From: Oscillospiraceae bacterium
GTDB taxonomy: Bacteria > Bacillota > Clostridia > Oscillospirales > Oscillospiraceae
Direction of reading: 5' to 3'
Length of the DNA: 15,315 nt
Assembly (NCBI GenBank): GCA_012513005.1
Contig: JAAZCZ010000093.1
Coordinates: 1-15,315, forward strand
This document shows, piece after piece, positions 7,458 through 15,303 of the stretch (positions are counted from its first letter, which is position 1; the number at the start of each line of letters is the position of its first letter). The position numbers and the translations under genes were made by a program. The notes below the pieces were generated by a model. The model ran no database searches. It was not told where the DNA came from and was given only the letters and a program-made list of their open reading frames with translations.

Positions 7458-8193
7458 TTTGAGCTATTCTCCTATAATAGTCCAGGCTCTTAAAGCCTCT
7501 GCCCAGAACGCCTAGTATATAATTCTCACAAACAGCAGAAAACTGCGCTAAGCTTGCAGAGTCAAGAGAAAAAGAAAAGACCTTTTTATCTGGTGCACCA
7601 AGCACAAACCTCATTGCCGAAAGAACGGTATTTGAAATCTCTGTGCCCCCCGGGCTAACGCAATCTTCACATAGAATTATTCCCATCTCCGGATAGAGCA
7701 TCGCGGTCAAAATATCAGTTTTTCCACAATTTTCACACTCATATACAGCAGGGCAGTATCCCGCTAAAAGAGCGAGTCTGAGTTCAAAGACTGGTTTTAT
7801 CAGCTTGAGGTCATGCAAACCGCGTGATATAGCATAGAGTGTGTTAAGACCGAGTGTCATTATGGAGACACTTGGGAAATCCTCATCAGAAACAGCTTCC
7901 AAAAGCTCGGAAATATATCCGGCTAACGCCAATCTGTCAAGGTCATTGCGAAGCCCTCTGAACTCTTCAATAGTTGATGCTTCGTTTATTACCCAGCGCC
8001 CCCTGCTTCCGAATAAAGTAAGCTCTGAAAATGAGAATAATTGAATAGCAGAAGCTAGTTTGCTCTTTGTGCGCAAAACGCCTCTTGCTTTAGCCGTCAA
8101 TTTACCTTCGCTATCTGTAAGCAGTGTCAGAATTTTATCTGATTCTTTATATTTTGTCTCTCTCAATATAAGTGCTTTTGTTGTAAGAAACAC
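7450..8193 (-). CDS. recO: DNA repair protein RecO
   Basis: RecO helps load RecA onto SSB-covered single-stranded DNA in the RecFOR pathway. The 247-residue protein has the N-terminal OB-fold (FLTTKALILRETKYKESDKILTLL begins at residue 2) and a C-terminal helical domain. A zinc site is formed by C153, C156, C175 and C178 (CENC and CEDC). The start is GTG, with AAGGAG exactly 7 bases before it. It begins 15 bases after era, and era-recO adjacency is common in Firmicutes. Its last 8 bases are shared with mutS2. Confidence 0.95.
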   Translation of the reverse strand: MFLTTKALILRETKYKESDKILTLLTDSEGKLTAKARGVLRTKSKLASAIQLFSFSELTLFGSRGRWVINEASTIEEFRGLRNDLDRLALAGYISELLEAVSDEDFPSVSIMTLGLNTLYAISRGLHDLKLIKPVFELRLALLAGYCPAVYECENCGKTDILTAMLYPEMGIILCEDCVSPGGTEISNTVLSAMRFVLGAPDKKVFSFSLDSASLAQFSAVCENYILGVLGRGFKSLDYYRRIAQSD

Positions 8194-8208
8194 TAAATTG
8201 CTCCTTAA

Positions 8209-9102
8209 TTACTGTTTATCAGAAAAGCCAAAGTTCCTAAGGTGGATATTTGAATCTCTCCAATTTTCTATAACCTTAACCCAAGTCTGCAAGAACACCT
8301 TTGTGCCCAACAGCTTTTCCATGTCTTTTCTGGCCAGTGAAGCTATTTTGTTTAACATAGTACCGTTTTTGCCTATTATTATTCCCTTGTGACTCTTTTT
8401 TTCACAGTATATTGTTGCATCAATATCAATAATACCGTCATCTCGCTCTTTGAACAAAGTAATTTCAACTGCAGTACCGTGAGGCACTTCCCTTTCTAAG
8501 CACCAAAGAAGCTTTTCCCTTAATATTTCTGCGCAAATCTGTCTCTCAGGCTGATCTGTGTACATGTCGTCCGGAAAAAGATGAGGACCTTCGTCTGCAT
8601 ACTTTTCCATTTCAGAAATAAGCACATCAAGGCCGTCACCTCTTTTAGATGAGATAGGAATAATTGCCTTAAAACAGTTTGTCTCCGAGTAGGCTGCTAT
8701 CGTGTGCAAAAGTTCGTTTTTGATAACTGTGTCTATTTTATTAATAACTAATATCGCGGGGATATTGCTTGCAAGAATCTGTTCAATTAATAGCCTTTCC
8801 TGTGTGCCGACTTCACTAATGGGCTCGACCACCAAAATAATTGCATCAACATCTGCAATGCCTGATTTAACCTGCTTTATCATAAACTCCCCAAGCTTAT
8901 TTTTAGCCTTATGAAAGCCGGGGTTATCCATTAACACAAACTGTGTGTCACCATGGCTGAATATTGCAGTAATTCGATTTCTGGTAGTTTGAGGCTTGTT
9001 TGAGACTATTGACACATGCTCGCCTGTCAGCGCATTAGTCAATGTGGATTTTCCGACATTAGGTCTTCCGATTATGCTTATTATTGCATTTTTTTCTTTC
9101 AA
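8209..9102 (-). CDS. era: GTPase Era
   Basis: Era is an essential GTPase that binds the 3' end of 16S rRNA and acts in 30S subunit assembly. The 297-residue protein has G1 GRPNVGKST (12-20), TTRNR in the switch I region (39-43), G3 DNPG (59-62), G4 NKID (121-124), G5 SSKRG (151-155) and a KH RNA-binding domain with GIIIGKNG (240-247). Era normally has DTPG at G3; the Asn in place of Thr is unusual but keeps the D-x-x-G core. The start is TTG at 9102, with AAAGGA 7 bases upstream. The sequence before it has a stop in frame, and the product begins right at the GTPase fold, so TTG is well supported. Confidence 0.96.
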   Translation of the reverse strand: MKEKNAIISIIGRPNVGKSTLTNALTGEHVSIVSNKPQTTRNRITAIFSHGDTQFVLMDNPGFHKAKNKLGEFMIKQVKSGIADVDAIILVVEPISEVGTQERLLIEQILASNIPAILVINKIDTVIKNELLHTIAAYSETNCFKAIIPISSKRGDGLDVLISEMEKYADEGPHLFPDDMYTDQPERQICAEILREKLLWCLEREVPHGTAVEITLFKERDDGIIDIDATIYCEKKSHKGIIIGKNGTMLNKIASLARKDMEKLLGTKVFLQTWVKVIENWRDSNIHLRNFGFSDKQ

Positions 9103-9103
9103 T

Positions 9104-9145
9104 TTAATATCCTTTCGGCTCTGCTTTTTTCACTTTGTTACTCAT
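9104..9145 (-). CDS. Possible 13-codon bridging reading frame between ybeY and era
   Basis: An ATG overlaps the ybeY stop as ATGA and is preceded by GGAG at 5 bases. It opens a frame coding MSNKVKKAEPKGY and stopping at TAA 1 base before the TTG start of era. The era ribosome binding site lies inside it. The product resembles nothing I recognise. It may serve only to carry ribosomes from ybeY to era, be a remnant of a lost gene (dgkA and cdd often sit here), or be chance. Confidence 0.25.
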   Translation of the reverse strand: MSNKVKKAEPKGY

Positions 9146-9621
9146 AGAAGCTCCATTGCAGCTTTCTCACGAGCCCTCATTGTTTTTTTCATTTCTGCCT
9201 CATCAACATGGTCATACCCGAGCAAATGTAGTGTGCTGTGAACAGTCAGATACTGAAGCTCTCTATCAAAGCTATTATTGTATTCTTTTGCCTGCTGCGC
9301 GCATTTTTCCAGGGAAATCGCAATATCGCCCAGATAAAAAGCATCCTCAAAGTTGTGCAAATCAAATGACGTCTCCGAAAACTCTCCGGGAGAAAGCTCT
9401 GTAGACGGAAAGCTAAGTACATCAGTAGGCTTATCTATATTTCTATAATCATGGTTTAGCTTTCTTATTCCTTCATTGTCGGTCAGAAGCACGCTAACTT
9501 CACAAGGCTGTTTAATACCCTCTGCAGACAGCGCAGCTCTAACTGCTTTTATTATTAGCTGTCTTGCTTCTATATGACCGAGATTTCTTTTTTCGCGGCG
9601 TAGATAGACTTTGGCGCTCAT
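9142..9621 (-). CDS. ybeY: Endoribonuclease YbeY
   Basis: YbeY is a zinc-dependent endoribonuclease needed for 16S rRNA 3'-end maturation and ribosome quality control. The 159-residue product shows LNHDYRNIDKPTDVLSFP (55-72), LGDIAIS (97-103) and the metal-binding HSTLHLLGYDH with H128, H132 and H138. The ATG has TGGAG 8 bases upstream. It follows phoH by 33 bases and precedes era, the usual arrangement of this functional cluster; YbeY and Era are known to interact. Confidence 0.96.
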   Translation of the reverse strand: MSAKVYLRREKRNLGHIEARQLIIKAVRAALSAEGIKQPCEVSVLLTDNEGIRKLNHDYRNIDKPTDVLSFPSTELSPGEFSETSFDLHNFEDAFYLGDIAISLEKCAQQAKEYNNSFDRELQYLTVHSTLHLLGYDHVDEAEMKKTMRAREKAAMELL

Positions 9622-9654
9622 TTTTGATACTCCACTTAAAAAATTACATACACT

Positions 9655-10629
9655 CTATTTTTTGTAGTTTGTCTTTTGCTTTTTACCGTCTTTTTCATAT
9701 GCCTCAACTATCTTTTGAACTAGTTCGTGTCTGACAACGTCAGCACCGCTTAATCTGCATATTTCAATGTCTTTTATGCCCTTTAAGACACGCATTGCCT
9801 CGACTAAACCGGAAGATTTTTCAGCAGGTAAATCCACCTGAGTAATATCCCCCGTAACAACAGCCTTTGAGCCGAAGCCTATTCGTGTGAGAAACATCTT
9901 CATCTGCTCTTTTGATGTATTTTGTGCTTCATCCAGAATAATAAAGCTGTCATCAAGAGTTCTGCCGCGCATATATGCAAGCGGAGCAACCTCAATATTC
10001 CCTCTTTCCAAATACTTGCTGTATGTCTCAGCCCCAAGCATTTCAAAAAGCGCATCGTAGAGCGGTCTCAGATACGGGTCGACCTTACTTTGCAAATCTC
10101 CCGGAAGAAAACCCAGTCTTTCCCCCGCCTCAACAGCAGGTCTTGTCAGAATTATTCTGTTTACTTTTTCTGCCCTAAAAGCTGAAACAGCCGCAGCAAC
10201 AGCTAAATAAGTTTTTCCTGTGCCCGCAGGACCCACGCCAAGTGTAACTGTGTTATTCTTTATTGCATCTGTGTACTGTTTTTGCCCCAAGGTCTTAGCT
10301 TTAATTGGTTTTCCCTTAGCAGTAATGCAGACTACATCTCCAGAAATATCTGAAATCTTGTTTTGTTTTCCTTCTTTTACAAGCTTAATAATATATTTGA
10401 CATTTTGAGCATCAATATTTTCGCCCCTGGATGCTAAGAGCAAAAGACCTTCAATTGCTTTTTCAGCTAATATAACATTCTCAGGCTCGCCCGAAATATG
10501 CAGTCTCTCATCCCTGTCTATTACATTAACCACGAGCTCACTTTCAATTAATCTCAAATTCTGATCAAATGTACCGAAAACATTTATAACATTTTCCATC
10601 CTGTCGATTTGCATTGTTCTTTCTATCAT
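9655..10629 (-). CDS. phoH: PhoH family ATPase (PhoH-like, YbeZ type)
   Basis: This is a predicted cytoplasmic P-loop ATPase, probably an RNA helicase-like partner of YbeY; its precise activity is not settled. The 324-residue protein has a small KH-like N-terminal region (about 20-90, with LHISGEPENV). The P-loop domain follows, with Walker A GPAGTGKT (133-140), RIILTRPAVEAGERLGFLPG near 158-177 and Walker B IILDEAQ (230-236, D233 and E234). The lysine-rich tail could contact RNA. GGAG lies 8 bases before the ATG. It begins 24 bases after the second transporter gene and is followed by ybeY, with no 7TM-HD gene between them. Confidence 0.93.
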   Translation of the reverse strand: MIERTMQIDRMENVINVFGTFDQNLRLIESELVVNVIDRDERLHISGEPENVILAEKAIEGLLLLASRGENIDAQNVKYIIKLVKEGKQNKISDISGDVVCITAKGKPIKAKTLGQKQYTDAIKNNTVTLGVGPAGTGKTYLAVAAAVSAFRAEKVNRIILTRPAVEAGERLGFLPGDLQSKVDPYLRPLYDALFEMLGAETYSKYLERGNIEVAPLAYMRGRTLDDSFIILDEAQNTSKEQMKMFLTRIGFGSKAVVTGDITQVDLPAEKSSGLVEAMRVLKGIKDIEICRLSGADVVRHELVQKIVEAYEKDGKKQKTNYKK

Positions 10630-10653
10630 CTATAATTCTCCAAAATATCTATT

Positions 10654-11238
10654 TTAGACACCGGCAAAGGAAAACAGTATTCCTACAACGGCACTAAATG
10701 CAATATATACTACCGGATGCAAGCTTTTTGTCGGTTTAACAAGATTTGTAAGCACCCAAATTAAAACGGCAAGTATTACTGCCTTAATTGAAAACACGTC
10801 TAAAAGATTGCCGCTTAATTTATATGCAGGAATATTTAATATTGCAATCGAAAATACTGTTATCCCGGCAGCGGCTATTAGCCCGGTGGAAGCCGGTCTG
10901 AGCCCGTAAAATGCAGCTTCAACATTTCTGTTACAGCTAAATCTGTCCAATGCTCTGCATATTAAGAGCACTAATATCATGCCGGGCAAAATAATACCAA
11001 CTGTTGCTAACACTGCTCCGGGGATACCCAAAACCGTGTATCCTACATATGTTGCCATATTAATGCCGATAGGCCCGGGAGTAGACTCGCTAACAGCAAG
11101 CATATCGGCGATTTGAGCATGAGTAAACCAAGCTTTTCTGTTTGAAATATCATAGAGAAAAGGAAGCGTTGCCATTCCTCCGCCTACAGAAAAAATACCG
11201 ACTTTTACAAATTCAAAAAAAAGTTCTAAATAAATCAT
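10654..11238 (-). CDS. Chromate transporter family half-protein, second of the pair
   Basis: This is an integral membrane protein of 194 residues, one CHR domain. It carries the family motifs FFEFVKVGIFSVGGG (7-21) with TLPFL, then STPGPIGINMATYVGY near 52-67, and about five or six hydrophobic segments. Short CHR proteins work as pairs equivalent to the two halves of a full-length ChrA. The neighbouring gene is the other half and overlaps it by 4 bases (ATGA), so a hetero-oligomer made by coupled translation is likely. Chromate is the substrate known for characterised members. In an anaerobe the natural anion could differ, and nothing here identifies it. I would not infer chromate resistance from sequence alone. 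Confidence 0.88.
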   Translation of the reverse strand: MIYLELFFEFVKVGIFSVGGGMATLPFLYDISNRKAWFTHAQIADMLAVSESTPGPIGINMATYVGYTVLGIPGAVLATVGIILPGMILVLLICRALDRFSCNRNVEAAFYGLRPASTGLIAAAGITVFSIAILNIPAYKLSGNLLDVFSIKAVILAVLIWVLTNLVKPTKSLHPVVYIAFSAVVGILFSFAGV

Positions 11239-11774
11239 ACTTTTCTTGCTCCGAGTCGGCTAATTATAATGCCTGCTAAAGCTGAAAGAAGAACAAAAAT
11301 AATGGGTGACACATCAGTTAATACTGAAAGTGCCATGACAGTAATGAAGATAATAAAGCATTTCCAGTCTACTACTGATTTTTCCCACAGCTTGACAAGT
11401 GCATTTAGTATTAAAACTACAACGCACACACGTATTCCGGCAAAAGCATTTTTTATCTGAGGAATATGAGAAAAAGAAGTTAAAAATGCAGAAATTGCAG
11501 TAATAATTATTAGGGAAGGCATAACTGCACCTAAGCCCGCTGCAATACCTCCGGCTACTCCTTTGCGCTTTCTTCCAATAAACACAGAGGTATTTAACAT
11601 TATTATTCCGGGCAGACACTGACCCATTGCATAATAATCCATTATCTCTTCCAATGGTAGCCAGTTCTTTTTCTCAACAATTTCACGTTGTAAAATCGGA
11701 AGCATGGCATATCCGCCGCCGAAAGTAAGCGCACCGACTTTGACAAAGGTCCAAAAAATACTAAGAAGCTCCAT
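11235..11774 (-). CDS. Chromate transporter family half-protein, first of the pair
   Basis: The 179-residue membrane protein is a single CHR domain. It has FWTFVKVGALTFGGGYAMLPIL near 7-28, REIVEKKNWLPLEEIMDYYAMGQCLPG near 30-56, a basic loop RKRKG and several hydrophobic segments. It begins 2 bases after the phosphoglucomutase stop, whose end supplies AGGA 5 bases before the ATG, and its stop overlaps the start of the partner gene. Both halves carry the F-x-x-GGG motif but clearly differ in sequence, as expected for an old duplication rather than a recent one. Confidence 0.88.
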   Translation of the reverse strand: MELLSIFWTFVKVGALTFGGGYAMLPILQREIVEKKNWLPLEEIMDYYAMGQCLPGIIMLNTSVFIGRKRKGVAGGIAAGLGAVMPSLIIITAISAFLTSFSHIPQIKNAFAGIRVCVVVLILNALVKLWEKSVVDWKCFIIFITVMALSVLTDVSPIIFVLLSALAGIIISRLGARKV

Positions 11775-11776
11775 GG

Positions 11777-13507
11777 CTATCCTATTTTATCCGCATAATC
11801 AGAAAACTTGTTGATCTTATTATCGCATTCTTCTATTGAAGCACCTGAGGTTAGAACATAAACTTTAATCTTGGGCTCTGTTCCCGAGGGTCTGATAATA
11901 AACGAAGTTGAGCCTTCAAGCTCAAAATACAGTACATTTGAACCGACAATTTCTGTCTCTCCAACAACTCCCAATGAAGGAACAGTTATTTCGCCCGTGC
12001 TGTAATCTCTTATGCCAAGCACCGGATATCCCGCTATTTCAGTTGGTGGGCTTGTGCGAAACTCGTGCATAATAGCCTTTATTTTTTCAATCCCGTCTAA
12101 GCCCGGAAGAACTATGTTTATTGTTTTTTCGCCAAAGTAACCATATTTTTCGAATAGGGAAGAGATTGCATCAAGAAGGGTCATTCCCTTTGAATGATAG
12201 AACGCCGCCATTTCTGCAAGAAGCATAGATGCCGTAACAGCATCCTTATCTCTCACATAATCACCCATCATGTAACCGTAGCTCTCTTCGTAGGCCAGTA
12301 AATATTGATAAGAATTTGCCTTCTCATACTCTGCCAGCTTCTCTGCCATGAATTTAAATCCGGTAAAAGTTTCATCCACATGAATGCCGTTTCTCTCAGC
12401 TACTTCTTTTGCCATCTTAGTAGTTACAATAGTCTTGATAAACGCAGCGTTTTCCGGCAAAGTGCCGTTTTCTTTTTTTGCGTTAATAATATAATCTAAG
12501 AGAAGTACGCCTGTTTGGTTTCCGGATATAACTTCATACTCACCTTCCCTGTTGCGGACCATTATTCCGACTCTGTCAGCATCTGGGTCTGTGCCTATAA
12601 TCAAGTCACTGCCGACTTCTTTAGCAAGCTGCACAGCAAGGTAAAAGCCTTCCGGATTTTCTGGGTTGGGGCTCACTACAGTCGGAAATGACCCGTCAAT
12701 TACCATTTGATTGGGCTCAGGATAAACATGCTTTATTCCCAGCCTTCTCAGCACTTCCGGAACATGCTTATAGCCTGTGCCGTGAAACGGTGTGTAGACA
12801 ATCTTAAAATCATCTGCAACTTGAGCTACTACATCCTTATTTATTGACATTTGCATAACATTTGATAAAAATGCGTTGTCAACTTCCTCACCGATAAATT
12901 CAATTATGCCTTCACTTATTCCGTAATCAAAGTCAATAAGCTTAATATCTTTGAAAATATCTATTTTTTCCATGCCCACTGCTATAGCTTTTGCATGCTC
13001 CGGAGGCAGCTGGGCTCCATCTGACCAGTATACCTTGTATCCGTTATACTCCTTGGGATTGTGGCTCGCAGTAATGTTAATGCCTGCTGTTGCCTCAAAA
13101 TGTCTTACAGCAAAGCTGAGCTCGGGTGTGGGTCTCATTGCATCAAAAATTCTGACTTTAATCCCGTTTGCTGCCATTACTCTTGCAACCTCGTGTGCAA
13201 AAACATCAGAGCTTAGTCTGCAATCAAAGCAAACTACTACGCCCTTGCCACAGGCAACCGGCCCTTCTGAAACAATGAGATCTGCAAAAGCCTGTGTTGT
13301 CCAGCGGACTGTGTATAAGTTCATTTGCCGAAGTCCCATTGCCATCTCGCCACGCAAACCGGCTGTACCGAACTCCAGCGGTGAAATAAATCGGCTTTTT
13401 ATTTCCTCGTTATTTTCAGAGATTGCCTTGAGCTCCTGCCACTCGTTCTCACTAATTGCTGCGCTATTGAGCCATCTCTCATATTCGCTTCTGTAATCAT
13501 TCATCAT
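11777..13507 (-). CDS. pgcA: Alpha-D-phosphohexomutase (phosphoglucomutase/phosphomannomutase, PgcA type)
   Basis: The enzyme swaps phosphate between C1 and C6 of glucose (or mannose) and feeds UDP-glucose and envelope sugar synthesis. The length of about 576 matches the Bacillus PgcA group. All four active-site elements are present. Counting from the ATG at 13507, they are the phosphoserine loop ITASHNPKEYNGYK (Ser at about 148), the Mg-binding GTDPDADRVG (about 305-314), the sugar loop EESYGYM near 407 and the phosphate-binding RPSGTEPK near 540. I chose the ATG at 13507, with GGGAG 9 bases upstream. A TTG at 13513 and an ATG at 13504 are also possible. It overlaps the end of the DUF2007-like gene. 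The choice between glucose and mannose cannot be made from sequence. Confidence 0.93.
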   Translation of the reverse strand: MMNDYRSEYERWLNSAAISENEWQELKAISENNEEIKSRFISPLEFGTAGLRGEMAMGLRQMNLYTVRWTTQAFADLIVSEGPVACGKGVVVCFDCRLSSDVFAHEVARVMAANGIKVRIFDAMRPTPELSFAVRHFEATAGINITASHNPKEYNGYKVYWSDGAQLPPEHAKAIAVGMEKIDIFKDIKLIDFDYGISEGIIEFIGEEVDNAFLSNVMQMSINKDVVAQVADDFKIVYTPFHGTGYKHVPEVLRRLGIKHVYPEPNQMVIDGSFPTVVSPNPENPEGFYLAVQLAKEVGSDLIIGTDPDADRVGIMVRNREGEYEVISGNQTGVLLLDYIINAKKENGTLPENAAFIKTIVTTKMAKEVAERNGIHVDETFTGFKFMAEKLAEYEKANSYQYLLAYEESYGYMMGDYVRDKDAVTASMLLAEMAAFYHSKGMTLLDAISSLFEKYGYFGEKTINIVLPGLDGIEKIKAIMHEFRTSPPTEIAGYPVLGIRDYSTGEITVPSLGVVGETEIVGSNVLYFELEGSTSFIIRPSGTEPKIKVYVLTSGASIEECDNKINKFSDYADKIG

Positions 13508-13814
13508 ACTCAAATTCTCCCTCCGTTAGAAGTTCTTTAGCTTCATCTATCATTGTTTCAGGAACAAACAGCGAAACCCCTTCGGCACTCATTCCGAGAA
13601 TAAGGTTTCCGAAACCTCCATAGTGCGGAAATATTCTAAAGCACGGAATACCATTTGCCTCAAGCATAGACATGATTATTGTATCCCCCATATCTGCTTG
13701 AAGGCAATCGGTTAGGTAAGCCGGTGCCACAGGCTCCCCCGCTTCATTTTTCGGCCATTTTTCGAGAATATCACCGGGCAACTCTTTTCCCCAGCTTAAA
13801 TTAGGCTCATCCAT
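13497..13814 (-). CDS. Small DUF2007-like protein (putative signal-transducing protein)
   Basis: The 105-residue soluble protein has a C-terminal part (about 44-97) that resembles DUF2007: MLEANGIPCFR, then a glycine-rich turn GGFGNLILG, then GVSLFVPETMIDEAKELL. This is the usual pattern of an interface-forming fold with a V-P-E/D-x-x-x-x-EA-x-x-L ending. The N-terminal 40 residues (W8, LPGDILEKWP, AYLTDCLQAD) are not part of that domain and I do not recognise them. The family has no firm function. AGGAG lies 6 bases before the ATG. It opens the long operon and overlaps the mutase start, so it may be linked to it in expression. Confidence 0.7.
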   Translation of the reverse strand: MDEPNLSWGKELPGDILEKWPKNEAGEPVAPAYLTDCLQADMGDTIIMSMLEANGIPCFRIFPHYGGFGNLILGMSAEGVSLFVPETMIDEAKELLTEGEFEYDE

Positions 13815-14001
13815 AGTAAACTCCTATCGTCATCTGTTTATAAAAGTAATTCTTATAAATAAGGGAGTGCTCAGCACAGAGCACTCCGCTTTTTAACAAA
13901 ACATAGCGTTGCTGCGCGGCAATGCTGTAAAATGTAAGTTTTGTAGCTAATCTTCTGCCTTATTGCGGCAGCTTTGGTATTTATTATTGTATTCAAAAAA
14001 T
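13815..14001. other. Non-coding gap between murA and the DUF2007-like gene
   Basis: Besides the hairpin at 13864-13887 this gap holds two weaker stems, CTGCC/GGCAG near 13956-13972 and an imperfect 8-pair stem near 13905-13926. The promoter of the nine-gene operon should lie here, but I could not find a -35/-10 pair with correct spacing and do not call one. No riboswitch class is recognisable. Confidence 0.5.
13864..13894. terminator. Hairpin terminator, possibly working in both directions, downstream of murA
   Basis: A perfect 9-pair stem, GGAGTGCTC (13864-13872) with GAGCACTCC (13879-13887), encloses a 6-base loop. On the plus strand five T residues follow (13890-13894). On the minus strand, the direction of murA transcription, the trailing bases are CTTATTTAT, a weaker T-rich run. 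No plus-strand gene is present, so its likely job is to end murA transcription about 110 bases past the stop. Confidence 0.7.
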
Positions 14002-15303
14002 TCAAAACGCACTACATGAGTCACATCTGTCGCCGGGAGTATTATCTGAAACCAAGGTAATATCAGCGCCTAAAGCTCTTAGTTTAGGTACAAGGTTTTC
14101 ATATCCTCGCTCAATATACTGAATATCCTCAACAACACTTTGACCGTTAGCGCAAAGCCCTGCAATTACCATAGCGGCTCCGGCTCGCAAATCACAAGAT
14201 TTAAGTGAGGCACCCTCAAGCGGCTTGCCTCCTACAATGACTGCAGTTCTTCCGTCTACCTGAATCTGTGCGCCCATTTTTTTAAGCTCGTGCACATACT
14301 TAAAACGGTTATCATATATACCCTCTGTAATAATGCTTGTACCTTTTGCCAAACATAGAGCTGTTGCAATCTGAGGTTGCATATCCGTTGGAAATCCCGG
14401 ATACGGCATAGTTTTTATATTGACATTAGACAGTCTTCCCGAGCTTTTTACTACAACCGAGTCTTCACCCTCAATAACAGTAACTCCCATTTCCCGAAGC
14501 TTTGCTGAAATCGCTTCCAAATGTCGGGGAATAACGTTTTTAACTTTGATTTCTCCACCGGTGGCGGCACACGCCATCATGTATGTGCCGGCTTCAATTT
14601 GATCCGGAATGATAGCATAAGAGCCGCCTGTCAGCTTTTCTGCTCCTATGACCTTGATTGAGTCTGTTCCGGAGCCTCTGACATCTGCACCCATTGAGTT
14701 TAGAAAGTTTGCCAAATCAACAATGTGCGGCTCTTTTGCGGCATTTTCAATTACTGTTCTACCTCTTGCTAAAGCTGCAGCTATAACAATGTTCATTGTT
14801 GCACCGACGGAAACCTTGTCGAGATATATCTTTGTGCCGTGCAATTTTCCATCCTCGGTTTGGCCTACTATATAATCCTGATTAATGCTGATTTTAGCCC
14901 CTAAAGCCTCCATACCCTTTACATGTTGGTCAATAGGTCTTACCCCGAAGTTGCATCCGCCGGGCATTGTTGTCTTAGCTGAGCCAAATCTGCCGAGCAT
15001 AGCACCGATAAAATAGTACGAGGCTCTGATTTTACGCATTCTGTCAAACGGGGCGTCTCTAAAAAACACTTCCGTGCAATCAATTTCTACACAGCCTCTC
15101 GAAATATATCGAATCTTTGCTCCTAAGCACTCAAGTATCGAAAGCAGCATGTCAACATCACTGATTTCAGGTATGTTTTCAATTCTGCAGACTCCGTCTA
15201 CTATTAAGGCGGCGGGAATAATTGCAACCGCCGCATTTTTAGCTCCGCTGACCTCAACTTCTCCAAACAGCTGTTTGCCACCGTTAATTACGTATTTATC
15301 CAT
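14002..15303 (-). CDS. murA: UDP-N-acetylglucosamine 1-carboxyvinyltransferase (MurA, MurZ/MurA2 subtype)
   Basis: MurA adds enolpyruvate from PEP to UDP-GlcNAc, the first committed step of peptidoglycan synthesis, in the cytoplasm. The 433-residue protein has SGAKNAA with K22 and N23, the catalytic loop PGGCNFGVRPIDQH with Cys117, and PGFPTDMQPQ with the conserved Asp. KIRASYYFIGAMLGRF and RPIDQHVKGMEALGA point to the MurA2/MurZ branch of Firmicutes, which usually have two MurA copies. The active-site Cys implies fosfomycin sensitivity of the enzyme (family knowledge). The C-terminal end CDSCSAF is unusual. No ribosome binding site is visible in the 12 bases before the ATG within the window. 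The N-terminus nonetheless fits the family well. What lies upstream is outside the window. Confidence 0.95.
   Translation of the reverse strand: MDKYVINGGKQLFGEVEVSGAKNAAVAIIPAALIVDGVCRIENIPEISDVDMLLSILECLGAKIRYISRGCVEIDCTEVFFRDAPFDRMRKIRASYYFIGAMLGRFGSAKTTMPGGCNFGVRPIDQHVKGMEALGAKISINQDYIVGQTEDGKLHGTKIYLDKVSVGATMNIVIAAALARGRTVIENAAKEPHIVDLANFLNSMGADVRGSGTDSIKVIGAEKLTGGSYAIIPDQIEAGTYMMACAATGGEIKVKNVIPRHLEAISAKLREMGVTVIEGEDSVVVKSSGRLSNVNIKTMPYPGFPTDMQPQIATALCLAKGTSIITEGIYDNRFKYVHELKKMGAQIQVDGRTAVIVGGKPLEGASLKSCDLRAGAAMVIAGLCANGQSVVEDIQYIERGYENLVPKLRALGADITLVSDNTPGDRCDSCSAF

Noticed and set aside
11314..11619. Minus-strand frame inside the first chromate-family gene
   Set aside because: It is out of frame with the membrane protein, has low-complexity Cys/Tyr/Asn content and no ribosome binding site.
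12951..13496. Long plus-strand open frame (181 codons) opposite the phosphohexomutase
   Set aside because: It is antisense to a gene with all family motifs, has no domain I recognise and no ribosome binding site; it is a codon-composition shadow.
13864..13894. Plus-strand terminator taken as evidence for a plus-strand gene
   Set aside because: No plus-strand reading frame with a ribosome binding site ends nearby; the stem is a perfect inverted repeat and can serve murA on the minus strand.
13815..14001. Riboswitch or structured leader ahead of the nine-gene operon
   Set aside because: Apart from the terminator-like hairpin the stems are short and imperfect, and none fits a known riboswitch core.
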